Numbered from the stretch's first letter, positions 32,815-44,479 are shown. The stretch is 64,000 bases of DNA from Nephrocerus scutellatus (GCA_947095585.1 OX352763.1:34335462-34399461); one strand, 5' to 3'. Notes: a model not told the origin generated them from the sequence alone. Numbers and translations: made by a program.

Positions 32815-33540
32815 TAAAACCTTATGATGCTAGGCACAGCATTTCAAGGAAGGGAAGAGAAGATGTTGATGGATGTGCATGTATTTTGAATGCCTCTGGG
32901 CCATAGTGATACAGAACATTGACGTTGTACAATTAAAGAGTTTCTAATCTTAACAGTAAGTCCGAATATGGGCTTAAAGGTAAACTGATGAGCGTTCAAA
33001 GCGCCACGAATATTGCGGTGAATACATGGAGGAGCAGAATGCAACTGGCTATTTCTCTTGAGCAACGTTGATGGCAAAACCGGTAATACAGTGACAAAGG
33101 AGACATTCTTGCGATGTTCAAGCGAATCAATAGTTCTTTCAATATTTTTGTCACCTATAAGTTATATTTCACGGTTTTGTATTCTATCAAGGAGATGCAA
33201 GGTGATCTTAGGTGGACATGACCGGACATGGCAGCCTTGTAGATAATTGCCAGATCAGAGGGAGTTTCTTGCACAGTGTTAGGAAGCCAAGGCACTTTGC
33301 AACATTTTTTTGGGTTTTTGGCGCGTTAAATTCGACCCTACTTTGCTATTCCGTCAAGGTCATCATTTAACGAGCTTAACATATGCTGCTGTTCTAGTTC
33401 CAAATCCGAAGAGAAGGGACGTGAACCTGCGAACATATAAGTGTACTGTCGTCAGCGAAGGAACGTATTGGATTAGATGTTATAGACAGAAGATCGTTAA
33501 TGAAAATAAGAAAGAGTGAAGAAGACTCTTTGCAGCTAAA
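32815..33540 (-). mobile_element. CR1-like LINE RT and C-terminal relic
   Basis: The minus strand reads LFLIFINDLLSITSNPIRSF followed by ADDSTLICS near 33.43-33.53 kb, then RVEFNAPKTQ and KCLGFLTLCKK. After a gap comes LNAHQFTFKPIFGLTVKIRN, matching LNAHQFTLKSFLGRTIKFND at 35.26-35.33 kb. Numerous frameshifts are present. It ends near the AAACCTTATGATGCTAGGCAC segment, a form of the 3' terminus seen at 22.8 and 35.5 kb. Confidence 0.6.
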
Positions 33541-34078
33541 ATCATACCATCCATCATTTAGTTTGACTGACTTAATTTTGAAAGGAATAAATGCTAACGC
33601 AATGGTAATGCCAGCGTTGAATAGTACCTCTTTTTGTATTTAGCAACTGTACAAATATGAAATTAGATCTATCCCATAGTGTTCATCAATCGGAAGTATA
33701 GGCTGATGCACAATTTGAAGCTAGCTGCAAGAAGGGCAGATTGGCCTTTCGATTAAAGCTAATAGCTGAATTGTCATTATAAATTATAAATAATCACACA
33801 ATCGTTGAATAGTTATAAGTTACTGAACAAGTATGTGTTTATTTAAAATAATTATACATTTTGGTCCTTCGAGCCGGATAAGCAATGGGATAAACAAACA
33901 CGATATACTTCCGATCGGTTATTTTATTATTGTAGAAATGTACCTTAAATTGATAGAAATAGTTTATTTTGAAAGTGGTGTAATTCCGTTTTTGAAAAAA
34001 TTGAGAAACCACATATATTCGGCGCGACAGACCATTGCGGTCCAAGGCTTGACTTCTCGAAACCATTTGTGTTGAGCA
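33541..34078. other. No recognisable gene
   Basis: Overlapping short frames occur on both strands at 33.83-34.07 kb without domain similarity. Nothing else was noticed. Confidence 0.35.
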
Positions 34079-34079
34079 T

Positions 34080-34305
34080 GCATATTTTTGCAGACAAATG
34101 GAAGAACCTACAATTTAATGCCGGATCCGAACGGCAATTTAAGAAGCTTTCCGTGACAAGTTATTACTCTCGGACGTTTGTCAAACTTTCGCGAGAGGTG
34201 GGGCACCGTGAAAAATACTTTTAGTGTTACTGGGATTCAAACCACGAACCCCCTGTTCAGAAGTCCATGCTCTTATCCACTTAGCCACACGACGCCCACA
34301 AAACC
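34080..34305 (-). mobile_element. tRNA-derived SINE
   Basis: On the minus strand the head reads GTGGGCGTCGTGTGGCTAAG, then TGGATAAGAGC, an A box, and about 35 bases later GGTTTGAATCCCAGTAAC, a B box. The body continues with TTTTTCACGGTGCCCCAC, GACAAACGTCCGAGAGTAAT and a segment with GCCGTTCGGATCCGGC. It ends in a tail with CTGCAAAAATATGCATG. The body matches 49.07-49.30 kb along its whole length. It has the expected size, about 225 bp. Confidence 0.7.
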
Positions 34306-34334
34306 AAATAATTTACTTATAATTTATAGAGAAT

Positions 34335-34890
34335 ACATTTTATTTTTTTAAATTCTCTATATTAACTTCACTTGCCCGTGGCTGGCTGGCTGGCTGGCCA
34401 AATCTTGTGATCAATTTTTAACCCACTTCCTACAGCCCGATTTTATTGAAATTTTGCACACATGTAAGTCTCCCAAGACAACACTTTCTATTAAAATTTG
34501 AGGCCCCTCGGGCCGCGGGGTCGGGGGGCTCCCATACAAATATTTTACAAAATGTACCCGATTTTCTTTAAATTTTGCACACATGTATGTCTCCCAAGAC
34601 AACACTTTCTATTAAAATTTGAGGCCCCTCGGGCCGCGGGGTCGGCCCCTTGGGGACCCCAATATACAACTTTTAAATATCGCTATATCGCATCAGATCA
34701 CGGCAAAGTCTGAGCTCTGTGCTTTGTGAGCAGCGCTGTTCGCTGCCGCTGTGTCATTTGTGAATGATTTTGCCACAAAACGAGCACGCAGTGTGTATGT
34801 GTGTGTGTGTGTGTGTGTGTGTATCACCGATTAGAGAATTTACAAGAAAAATTTTAATTTTTATGGGTTGTTTTTTTTACTAGCTGAAAT
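34335..34890 (+). repeat. Dispersed repeat H, copy 4, with GT microsatellite
   Basis: The head has GCTGGCTGGCTGGCTGGCC and GATCAATTTTTAACCCACTT. Two units of about 120 bp follow, with near-identical cores: AACACTTTCTATTAAAATTT and GAGGCCCCTCGGGCCGCGGG (34.48-34.53 and 34.60-34.65 kb). A (GT)n run lies at about 34792-34823, then the shared terminus TTTTAATTTTTATGGGTTG. This is the best-preserved single copy of the family. Confidence 0.65.
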
Positions 34891-34999
34891 ACCCAGCCTG
34901 CCTGGCTGCCCCCACAACACTGCCCCCACCACCCTGTCCTCACCACACTACCCCCCATACCTAACTGACCACCAAGACCCTTCAAAACACACCTACACC

Positions 35000-35515
35000 T
35001 ACCTACAATCTACAGGTCGGTTATTCGTCCCAAACTTGAGTACGATTGTCATATCTGTTCAGGTGCTCCTAAAAATACCTTGCATATGCTAGGATAAAAT
35101 TCAGAATCTAGCGATAAAACTTATCGGTGACGAAAACATTGCGAAGTCAATAAACTCGTTAGAACACCGCAGGTACGTTTCTTGCTTGTTACTGTATTAC
35201 CGCTACTACGATCAGCGGTGCTCAAGAGATTTAGCCACTTGCATTCAACTGTAATACTCGTGGTGCTCTTAAATGCTCATCAGTTTACCCTCAAGTCCTT
35301 CTTAGGACGTACAATTAAGTTCAATGACGTATTTTAAATTCTTTGTCAAGCTTCTTTGTTTTTCACATCACTAAGATACACAATGCTGAGGCATTCAAAA
35401 CACAAGATCACAGGCATCTCTTCTTTTCTCTTCCTTTGCTATAACGCACACGCTGTGCCAAGCATATAGCCGAGCATAATAAGGGTGCGAACCCCTTTAT
35501 GCGTGCGCAATTTTT
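35000..35515 (+). mobile_element. CR1-like LINE C-terminal and 3'-end fragment
   Basis: Plus-strand pieces read VIRPKLEYDCHICSGAPKNT, INSLEHRR and LNAHQFTLKSFLGRTIKFND, the C-terminal block of CR1-like ORF2. The 3' tract follows at 35450-35505 (GCCAAGCATATAGCCGAGC) and then a T/A-rich tract at 35510-35525. Confidence 0.6.
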
Positions 35516-35880
35516 TTTTTTAAAAAAGTTCTAGAATTGTTGACAAAAACATGAACGTTTTCAGCAAAAAGATTCGTTCTACTCCCAAAACAGTGTTAAG
35601 GGATTCGACGCCGAACAAAGTTGTAGCTATTATGTTGTCTGGTAATGTTAAGCAGTAACGTGGTAAGGTAGTGGTGGTTAAAATTGTTGAAGAAAAACCC
35701 TCAAAAAATAAAAGAGCAGGGTAGGCTGTGTCGAAGACACGGCCGTGGGTTTTGAGCGTGACAACGTCTGTCCGGGACGAAAAAAAAGAAAACAAAGATC
35801 TTGTTGTCTGTGGGACATAAGCACGGACGGATATATTAAAAAAAAATTCTATACTAAATACAAGTCCTACGACTTGCACC
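35516..35880 (+). mobile_element. Possible retroelement ORF1 scrap
   Basis: Right after the LINE 3' tract a plus-strand frame reads KIRSTPKTVLRDSTPNKVVA, LSGNVKQ and VVVVKIVEEKPSKNKRAG, with stops between. The basic, low-complexity character fits a retroelement ORF1 or gag tail, but there is no diagnostic motif. A 119-codon frame on the opposite strand has no support. Confidence 0.2.
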
Positions 35881-36295
35881 GTAGCTCATCACATACATCA
35901 TCATGACATCACATTATACATAAATTATTTATAAGCGAATTTTAATGTTCATAACCACTAACTGTGAAGTTGCTTCATATTGCATATTACTGCCCAAACA
36001 CAATAATGCAGCTTTTGGTTTCAACTCACATACACACATGATCATCAATCACATCACATACAACAGAATAAATAATTTATAAGCTGATTTAAATGTTCAT
36101 AACAATTAATTGTGAGGTGGGTACATATTAAATATATCATATCACTGCACAAACATAGTAATGCAGTTGCGTCGATAGTAGTAGGAGAAGTAAGAGCTGT
36201 TAAAAAAAATGTGCGTGTAATCTTTACGCGTGGTTGGAGTGAAATTCTTTGACGTTGTGGCCAATATTACGATTAAATTAAAAGGCACGAGTCGC
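35881..36295. other. Short duplicated segment, no gene
   Basis: Two related blocks, about 35890-36010 and 36045-36165, share CATCACAT, ATAAATTATTTATAAGC, ATGTTCATAAC and CACAAACATAGTAATGCAG-like motifs, an imperfect duplication of about 150 bp. Confidence 0.4.
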
Positions 36296-36297
36296 TT

Positions 36298-36995
36298 GAG
36301 AAATTGCTTAGTTCCCGAAATTTCAGACCATAATGATCATATTCCAGAATTCCCATAGGAAGAAGTCTTATAGTCGCATTTTAGTCCTACATTCCGAGTT
36401 TCATACGAATCCCCTGAGAAATGGCTTGGTTCCAAAAATCCCAGACCCTATTGGCCAGATCCCAGAATTTCCATAGGAACAAATCTTATAGTCACATATT
36501 AGTCCTACATTCCGAGTTTCATACGAATCCCTTGAGAAATGGCTTGGTTCCAAAACTCCCAGACCCTATTGGCCAGATCCCAGAATTTCCATAGGAACAA
36601 ATCTTATAGTCACATATTAGTCCTACATTCCGAGATCCCTTGAGAAATGGCTTAGTTCCATAAATCCCAGACCCTATTGGCCAGATCCCAGAATTTCCAT
36701 AGGAACAAATCTTATAGTCACATATTAGTCCTACATTCCGAGATCCCTTGAGAAATGGCTTAGTTCCATAAATCCCAGACCCTATTGGCCAGATCCCAGA
36801 ATTTCCATAGGAACAAGTCTTATAGTCGCATATTAGTCCTACATTCCGAGTTTCATACGAATCCCTTGAGAAATGGCTTGGTTCCAAAAATCCCAGATAC
36901 TATTGGCCAGATCCCAGAATTTCCATAGGAACAAGTCTTATAGTCGCATATTAGTCCTACATTCCGAGTTTCATGCGAATCTCTTGGGAAATGGC
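36298..36995. repeat. Tandem array of 118- and 108-bp units
   Basis: The motif GAGAAATGGCTT (or GGGAAATGGCTT, GAGAAATTGCTT) recurs at 36298, 36416, 36534, 36642, 36750, 36868 and 36986, giving unit lengths of 118, 118, 108, 108, 118 and 118. The two short units lack the same 10 bp (TTTCATACGA), so one is probably a copy of the other. Each unit contains CCCTATTGGCCAGATCCCAG. Because 108 is divisible by three, a 122-codon minus-strand frame runs through the middle units; it is a by-product of the repeat. A shorter ATTTAACAGTG repeat follows at 37015-37135. Confidence 0.9.
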
Positions 36996-37135
36996 TTAGT
37001 TCACAAAGTACTGACATTTAAAAGTGTGATATTTAACAGTGATCACAACAATCGGACATTTAACAGTGTCTCACTTAACAGTGTCTCACAACAGTGGGAC
37101 ATTCTGTTGATCACAACAGTGGGGCATTTAACATT

Positions 37136-38590
37136 TTACTTTTTGAACATGCACCCCCTTATACCTTGTAGTGAGACGTTGTCACGTCAAAATTGTGTCA
37201 AACGATAATAACGGAAGAGATGTCCCATGTAGGTCATAAATCATAATACTGTGAACCACCATGAAGTAATGCGTTAAGTGGCTCCTGAATTCATCCGTTG
37301 AGAGCTGTAAACATGTGGTTCTTTAATGTAAAGTTTACAATCGTTCTAAATTTTTTTTTGTAGTGTGCGTATATGCATTTCGCACCTTCTACCGAAAAGA
37401 TTAAAGTCCAACCTAAAAACCAGACCTGTAGTATATAGTGTTTATAAATGCAAAACAATACTTACTGATTTGAAATACAAGTTTCTCAACCAATAATAAA
37501 TAAATCAAATTTGTGTTAATAAAACCGCAAAATCCATTGTACGATTACGATGCAAAGCATTCCAAAAAAAGCTTGGAAATTCCTTCGTACACCTCATCGT
37601 CATCATCATCATCACCATCATCGCTGATCGAAATTTGATAGCGTGAGATGGGCAAATGAGGGGCGTGCGTCAGTTAGGCGTCGCTCAAATAGGATAAAAT
37701 GTGCGGGTGGTTTTAATGCTGATTGACGAGAAATCGATTTTGAATTTTAATTAACTAAAAATAATAAACACAATGATGTGCGGCGATTTAAAAAAAAAAC
37801 TAATTACTCGCTCTTGTGATAAGACCAGTGCGCAATTTTGCTTTCAGAAGGAACATGTGCATGTTCATGTTCATGTTCAAGTGAACAAGTTTTCGATGTG
37901 TTTTTTGTAATCATCAAAGGGTTAATGGGGTGCACGTTGTTATCTTGCTCTGTACACAGCGCTATCATTCAAACTATGTAACTGATGTAAGATGCACGAG
38001 TTTTGTTGTGTTCTGTTCTGGAGACCACAAAAATTCGCATTAATTTGCGGCAATTGTCTGCATCGTTTGATTGTATTTTTTTTATTATTACTTTTATTTA
38101 ATTGAAATATTCAAAGCACAAAACAATATGCATTTAAAACAAAAAATTAATCAAAACAGATCGTGATTTTAGGTTATTTACCTGGAACTGGCGCTCAAGT
38201 TTGCTGGCGAGGGTTAATAAATTTGCAGTAGAGATCAAGTATTTTTTGTTTGTTTGTTTATTAATTAATTGAATGCACGGACACATGTGGGAAAAAACCA
38301 ATATGAACAATTTCCGGATTTTTTGGGAAAGTTGCCGAATAATTTAAATTCAAAAACGAGATATGTACCTTTTTTTATAATGCTTGTGTTTTTTTTTTGA
38401 TTAAAAAGGGAAGAAGTAAACAAAAACCCGCCAATTTTTGATTAATTTCGGTTGATTTTAATCGCAGTAGGTTTTGTTATTTATATTTTCCAGTTTAGAT
38501 TGTGTAAGATTTTTTCTAGGTTGAGTGTAAATATGGGTCATTGTGTTGACTCCATACTGGGCAGATATTTTGTGTTTAAATCAATCAAAC
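37136..38590. other. AT-rich stretch with simple repeats
   Basis: A CATCAT-type repeat is at about 37598-37625 and a CATGTTCATGTT repeat at 37857-37880. T-rich tracts occur near 38370-38400. No exon was recognised. Confidence 0.4.
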
Positions 38591-38594
38591 CAAT

Positions 38595-38965
38595 CGAACC
38601 GGTCTTCCGCAAAAGTTTCTTCTGCTTTCTTTAATGCATTCGTATACCACATTATGACTCCTGGATGCATATGGTTTTCAGTTTCAGACCTAAATTCCCT
38701 CTTCTTGCTCAGTCTAACAAAGTCAGGCTTTCGTATCATGTATCGCATGGCATGCCTTTTAGCGGAATTTGCGCTGTAAGTGAATCCACTTCTCTTCTTG
38801 CTTGGAACTCGTGATGCCGCCTACCGTGCTCAGACGTAGCGTGGTTTACTTAGATTTGCTTGACATCAGCACTGCAAGTAGTGGAAATAGTCCCAGGACC
38901 GCCTAGATTCTCGCTGTGGGGCAGGATCGCATTAACTCTGTAATTAAGACACTCTCTCTATGCTT
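38595..38965 (-). mobile_element. LOA-like LINE fragment
   Basis: In reverse complement this parallels the 20.57-20.88 kb part of the LOA copy: GCATTCGTATACCACATTATG compares with CCATCCGTATACCACTTTATG (shown in 20-base part: ATTCGTATACCACATTATG), and the segment with GTGGGGCAGG and CTCTGTAATTAAgAC also agrees. It is the region leading into RNase H. The frames are broken. Confidence 0.5.
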
Positions 38966-39690
38966 TCTTCTACTTTCAAAGGCATCTTAGAGCGATGGAA
39001 AAAGCACTTTAATGAGTTGCTAAATGGCCAGCTAACTGAGGAATTTGAGGCTCTACCAACTACACAATGATATCGCCACCAAGCATAGACGAAGTAAGCA
39101 GAGCGATAAATCGACTCAAAAATAAAAAGACCCCAGGATCAGGTTGTATCCCAGTGGAGCTTATTAAAACAGGAGGTCCAGAGATACACCAAGCAATTCA
39201 TGAACTAATAGTGCAAGTATGAGAGGAAGAAGCGATGCCAGAAGACTAACCCCATACATTAGAAAGGAGATATCACAATATGCAGCAATTATCGTGGTAT
39301 AAGGTTGTTCTGTAACGCGTATAAGATGTTCTCCTCTACCCTTTAAGGCAGGATAGCCCCATACGTTAAAGTCATCATTGGTCCATACCACTGTGGCTTC
39401 ATGGCATAATGGCTTACGCAGACGATATTGACATCGTTGGTAGAAACCCAAGAGCTATACAGGAAGCTTTCATCCATATCGAGCAGATGGCACGAAATAT
39501 GGGGCTGCACATAAATGAGAGCGAACAAAGTACATGGTGGCCACGTCTGCGAGTAAAAGATCCAACATTGGTCCCGCAATTAAAATAGTGTAGCGGGAAT
39601 TTAAAGTAGTGGAATCCTTTAACTATCTCGGGTCAACTGTAGCAGCCGATAACAGTATGGAACCAGAAATAAGCCCACGGTTGCTTTAAG
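38966..39690 (+). mobile_element. RTE-like family 1 RT fragment
   Basis: Plus-strand pieces read PPSIDEVSRAINRLKNKKTP, GCIPVELIKTGGPEIHQAIH, a region for RT motif C with YADDIDIVGR at about 39416-39445, HIEQMARNMGLHINESEQ and TVAADNSMEPEI. The central motif A-B part has been deleted, so the fingers join almost directly to the YADD segment. It parallels 45.1-45.6 kb. Confidence 0.65.
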
Positions 39691-40085
39691 ACCCCGGGGC
39701 CCGATCACTTGCAAATTTTTGGAAGAAGTATTGTTAATCGTAGATACACATGCGTATAAAATTTGAAAAAAATAATCGGGTACTATTTTTATAAAATTCG
39801 CATGGGTGCCCACCGACCCCGGGGTCCGATCATTTACAGGAAGTATTGTCCATCGGAGATACACATGCGTTTAAAATTTGAAAAAGAACGGGTAAATTAT
39901 GTAAAATATTTGTATGGGACCCCCCGGCCCCGAGGACCGAGTGTTGTCATCGGAGATACACATGTGTGCAAAGTTTGAATAAAATCGGGCTTTAGGAATT
40001 GGGTTAAAAATTGATCACAATACTTGATCCGCCAGCCAGCCACAAACACAGGGGCACGCGAAATTAATATAGAGAATTCTGGATT
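39690..40085 (-). repeat. Dispersed repeat H, copy 5
   Basis: In reverse orientation it ends at the head block GAATTCTCTATATTAATTTC and carries three units with CCCGGGGCC/CCCGGCCCCG-rich patches and ACACATGTGTGCAAAG. The RTE fragment runs straight into it. Confidence 0.6.
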
Positions 40086-40612
40086 ATACTGTGTGTTATA
40101 CTTCTGGAGTATACTGTGTGTTTCCTTTCATTAATGGTGACGGCTTGGATTAATCCATTAAAGACTGCGATCCTAGACATTTTTCCATTCTTTTTAAGAT
40201 TAAGGCAATGTCGTTTGATAGAAGCGACTTGAGGTCATAGATTGTCATTTAAGTATGTTTGGGAGTGGATATCCCCACCAGTAATTTCGGAAAGAACCAA
40301 ACCCAAGTGCTTGAAGTATGAGCGCATTAAATTTTTGCGTTGTTGTTGATAGTAGTAAAGTTAACCAAGTAACACCAGGAAAGCTGGTAAGTTTGTGACA
40401 GCAAATTTAGGGATCACTGGCGATTTTAGAGCCCAATACATTTTGAATAAAAAATCTTTGTATATAAGATCCAGATTATGAGGTAAACCGCTCTTGCCTA
40501 CATCAAGCCTACGATTAAGGAGATCAAAACGATCTAGGTAGTAAGAGATTTTTCGACCAAACTTAATTTGGACATCAATGAAGTAAGAGAATCCTCAGTA
40601 GTGAACATTCGG
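40086..40612. other. Unassigned stretch, possibly decayed LINE
   Basis: On the minus strand, frames around 40480-40570 read LNRRLDVGKSGLPHNLDLIY and others SEITGGDIHSQTY, which look protein-coding but match no family I can name. No 3' LTR for the adjacent gypsy element is evident here. Confidence 0.25.
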
Positions 40613-40615
40613 GAT

Positions 40616-42523
40616 TCAAACGAAACGACCAGCGAGCATTGTATTGACTATTTTCTGGAAAATGCCAGGAGCTGTCTTCACACCTTGTTGCAGTCGGTTG
40701 GCGTTGAATAGGCCGATGTGAGTAATGATGGTCATCAGTTGTTTTGCTTGTTCATCGTTTTCGACTTGGCAATATGCATTGCTCATGTCAATTTTGCTTA
40801 ACACTCTTTTGCCTCCCAAGTTTGCGAAAAATTTCTTCTGGAGTTGGAAATGGATACTTATTTGGCTCCAGATTGCTGTTGAGTCCAGATGAGTAATCAC
40901 CACATATTCGAATCTTGCCATTTTTCTTCTTGACTGCCACGTTCGGAGCTGCTGATTCGGAGTAAGAGACAGGTGATAAAACTCCGAGATGTTAAATGCG
41001 TTCAAGTTCTGCTTGTACTGCCGGAGTTGCGGCATGACGGACTGGTCGAGCATTTCGGAAAACTGACTTTTGTGCAGCATCCGAGACCTTCCGAGAAAAC
41101 TTCAGGAAAAGCTTCTTATTTTGCTTGTAAAGTTATCGACGTGATTGATTCACGGACACTGTGTTGAGTGGAACTCTCCACAACTTGAAAGCGTTTAACC
41201 AAGGAATTCCAAATAGGTTAATTTCCTGATTGGCTACATAGCAATCAGCGTACTCTTCAACTACATTGAACTTTATGACAGATGGAAAACTTCCTAGCAG
41301 CGGAACTTCTTCTCCGGATGCACTGCCTGCTGGTTTTGAGATTCTCTGGAGAGTTGGTTTTCCAAGGCGGCTCCAGATTCTTTTTGAGATGATCGTGATC
41401 GGGTTGTAGTTTCACGTTCGCGCTGTTGATCTTTGGCTCAACAAACTTGCGTTGCGCGGCACTGTTGACTTCGCTGACTTGATTGACTTGAATGCCTGCT
41501 TCTTGAGCATTTTTGTTGGCTCTCTTGACCTGTTGCTTTATAAAATCTTTATAATTTTTATAAATGTGACCAGCTTTATGAATTAAGCTATTGCATTTTT
41601 CGCAAGTCTTCGCTTTGTAAGGACAATTGAATACTCGGTGCTGATCACCGCACGCTGGACAGGTTCGAGCTTTCTTTTGAAAAGGGCTTGTTCTGCCAGA
41701 TGATGCTTTCTTTTTCTGCTAGACCGCTTTGACTTCGAACTCTTCGACGATTTTGGTTTTGTTGCGCTTCAGGCAAACGATTCTATCTGCTTCGTTTACA
41801 AGATCCTGAAGCGTAAGTTTTTTGAGCACTTCTATTGATCGGTGAGAGCTTCAAGTTGTGCATACTGTGGGTCGACTTTGGCGAGTAGATTTTCAAGGAT
41901 GAACGAATCGTTTTTGCACTTCAGTCTGACTTGATGAACAACAAAACTTTCTAGTCATCTGGTGTGCAGTTTTTGATGTCAAACTATTCAGCGTGCTTGT
42001 GGATGCGTGTTGCGTAGACTGAATAAGATTCTTCCTCGGCCTTTTCTAACTCGAAGCATTTGTATCGGAGTTCGAATCTTGTTTCACGGTATCCGAATAG
42101 TCGCTTTAGTTTTGAAAGAAATTCTTCGAAATCCAACTGCGTAGACTTTTTCGGTAGTACGTGATCAGCAAAGGTTTGATAGTTTTCTTGTGAAAACTTG
42201 CTGAGCACAAGCTGGATCTTCATTTTTGGCGTTATTTCAGCTGGCAAGTACGTTTCGTGTCTATTGAACCACGTCTCGGATATTCTGTTCTCTTCCGGAT
42301 TATATTCGAACTGTGTGATTAGCTTTCGTAGCTTAATTGATCTTGCGTTGATTCGAATCGATTACAGCTTCTTGTTGTACTTCGCCAGCTTGGCCTAAAC
42401 CTTTTTTAATTGAGCCATTTGAGCTTGTTGCTTGGCTTGAACTTCTGCTTGTTGCTGCATAAGCTTCATAAATTTCTCCATGTCGAACATTTTTAGGTTC
42501 TTCCTTAAAATTCTCGTCGCCAC
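40616..42523 (-). mobile_element. Decayed Ty3/gypsy internal region (gag and start of pol)
   Basis: Reading leftward: a gag start at 42490 (MFDMEKFMKLMQQQAEVQAK, Gln-rich); a gag core frame at 41984-42247 (IQLVLSKFSQENYQTFADHV and RLFGYRETRFELRYKCFELE); two zinc knuckles near 41.56-41.68 kb (CPACGDQHRVFNC and CEKCNSLIHKAGH); an untraceable protease; and an RT frame at 40616-41080 with LGGKRVLSKIDMSNAYCQVE and GLFNANRLQQGVKTAPGIFQ. The RT breaks before the YxDD core, so most of pol and any env are missing. The arrangement fits the group of gypsy elements with K02A2.6-like polyproteins. Stops and shifts make it inactive. Confidence 0.8.
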
Positions 42524-42827
42524 TGTTGTAACTCGGTAGTAATACGAGTGAGGTACAAACTAAATGATATTTTATTAGAATTTAACTCTATGAAATATAA
42601 ATCAAGACTGAAGGTCGAGACTTATTTGGTGAGAGGCAAATAAAAGCAAGAGAGAGAGATAGAATAAAAGGGAAGGAATATCAATCTGTTTCTCCACAGG
42701 TAGCATCCTTTATCTCTTCAAAAAGTCTTTAGTCATAAGTGTGTTTTGACTTGGAACTTATTTTGATTCAAATGTTTTATGGGCTTATAAATACTCCGTA
42801 CGTCTGGTGGGTAGTTTGGGGGTAACA
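42524..42827 (-). repeat. 5' LTR of the gypsy element (304 bp)
   Basis: On the minus strand it runs from TGTTACCCCC (42827) to GTTACAACA (42524), so it has TG...CA ends with the short inverted repeat TGTTA..TAACA-like. The next bases, GTGGCGACGAG, form a primer-binding-site-like sequence starting TGG after one extra base. The gag start follows 30-40 bp further. A matching 3' LTR was not found in the window. The position of the LTR fits a provirus truncated in its 3' half. Confidence 0.7.
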
Positions 42828-42887
42828 AATTAAATCTCTGACTTCTGAATGCAAATTGATTTATTTATTTATGCTTATGGCTATTTA

Positions 42888-43045
42888 TGTGGGCGCCGTG
42901 GCTGAGTGGATAAGAACATGGCTTCTGAGAAAGAGGTTCCTGGTTCGAATCCCAGTAACGCCAAAATTATTTTTCACGGTGTCCTACTTCTGGCGAAATT
43001 CTGACAATAGTACCGACCGACCTATAGCAGCACCTCCTCATTCCA
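42888..43045 (+). mobile_element. tRNA-derived SINE, 3'-truncated
   Basis: The head reads GTGGGCGCCGTGGCTGAGTG (A box TGGCTGAGTGGATAAGA) and about 40 bases later GGTTCGAATCCCAGTAACG (B box), followed by TTTTTCACGGTGTCC as in the 34.2-kb copy. It then diverges and runs into an RTE 3' end. The acceptor ends do not pair well enough for a functional tRNA. Confidence 0.6.
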
Positions 43046-43180
43046 CGATCATCATCATCATCATATTTGGCTTAACAAACCGGGGTCAAGTCCTACCCCA
43101 CACAAAAAAAAACTCTCGGTCTCACTACAGTACATTGACCCAAGAGGTCTACATCTGCAGTAACACTGATCGCTAGAGCT
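43046..43180 (-). mobile_element. RTE-like family 1 3'-end fragment
   Basis: It starts with an ATC repeat and ATATTTGGCTTAACAAACC, then GGGGTCAAGTCCTACC, matching the minus-strand 3' terminus at 26.92-26.98 kb. Confidence 0.5.
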
Positions 43181-44475
43181 TCAAAGTAAATTTTACCATT
43201 AGTACAAGGAATAGTCGTCGTCAGTGCCTAAAAATTATTTCCACAAATAAATGCATAATTTTTTAAATTAAAAACTTGTGTTTTCTGGTATCTTTTAAGA
43301 AAAAAACTGCATTCCTACAACAAACGCCACTGCGATAGTCTGTGACAATTTTAAAACTTATTACAATTTACACACGCGACAATCGAATACAGAATATGCA
43401 TGTAATCGTAAGTCATTGGCTTAGTAGAAAAAAGTATTGTTTGTTGCATTATCTACTGATGCATGGCATCCGGAGTCTGGATCTCCTCTTTCGTGACACG
43501 CTTGCATACGATGTAGGTACGTCAATAGACGTAACAACCTAATCACAAATGAACAACTGAACAATAATTTTGTTATAGTACAAATGTCAAAGTCAAGGTT
43601 ATCAATTTAAATGGCGTTGCAATTTCGATTTACGTAATTGTGCAGCGTGTAATTTCGGCGCACTACAATCAGCAGTGCATTACTTCCTGTTTACAATTAA
43701 GCTGGCAAATTAGGTGTAATTCAATTCACTTGCTCTTTTTATCTGTAGTTTGATTTTACCTTATAGACTGAATATTGCATTTCTTTTTCCTTCAGCAAAT
43801 AAGTACTTAATTCTTCTAAATGTCGTGAGTACTGTTGTCAGTTGTCACAGTAGTTTGAAGAGGTGCAATAATATTGCATCGTGTACATCTTTCGAGAATG
43901 AATACTTTTGCACTACACTGTGCCATATGCAAATGATCTCAGCACAAAAAGTTTTATCAATGCACATTATCTCGTATCTCTATGTGTGCCGGTGTGAACA
44001 GCGCGATTGTTACTTCCGATTTCATATACATACTACAGTTTTCAATAAATATCTCCTCTACCCAGCTCTATAAACTGTTGTTATACTCGTAATTTATTAT
44101 AGTTTGCCACGGACCAATCGATATCTCATTAATTGAACATTTAATTATTCCAATTAATAGTGCAGCTCAACACTTAAAGCTGCCCCTGCTGTTTTGCAGG
44201 TTCTATACATACTTGCATGCTATTTACATAATGAATGCTTTAGTATAATATTATGATACCAGATTTTTTATAATTCTCTCCGATTTATGACCCCGTCCAC
44301 ATGTCATAACATTAATGGGAGAGAAATGGAATAAAGTTAGGCAGATAGATAGAATGGTCACCCTCGCATTACTAATCGAGCCTCAATTAGCGGTGAGTGC
44401 TTGATTTCACAAAACGTGTGTTACCTATTCCATTCACCCGTCTGTAACGTTTAACCAAAACACCTTCAACTACCT
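43181..44475. other. AT-rich stretch, no recognisable gene
   Basis: Short frames on the plus strand (43342-43542, 43750-44073) lack domains and splice context. No repeat match was noticed. Confidence 0.4.
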
Positions 44476-44479
44476 GATC

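Noticed and set aside
35520..35879. 119-codon minus-strand frame with hydrophobic segments
   Set aside because: No domain, no splice context, and it lies in retroelement-like sequence on the other strand.
36519..36887. 122-codon minus-strand frame in repeats
   Set aside because: It is produced by the 108/118-bp tandem array; the peptide simply repeats GLICDYK..CSYGNSGIWPIGSG and has no start context or domain.
36298..36995. CRISPR array
   Set aside because: The repeats are contiguous 108/118-bp units without unique spacers, in a eukaryotic genome.
42888..42965. Functional tRNA gene
   Set aside because: A and B boxes are present, but acceptor and anticodon stems do not pair properly and the body continues as in the SINE copies.
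43750..44073. 107-codon plus-strand frame
   Set aside because: Hydrophobic, low-complexity translation of AT-rich DNA with no domain or matching exon.
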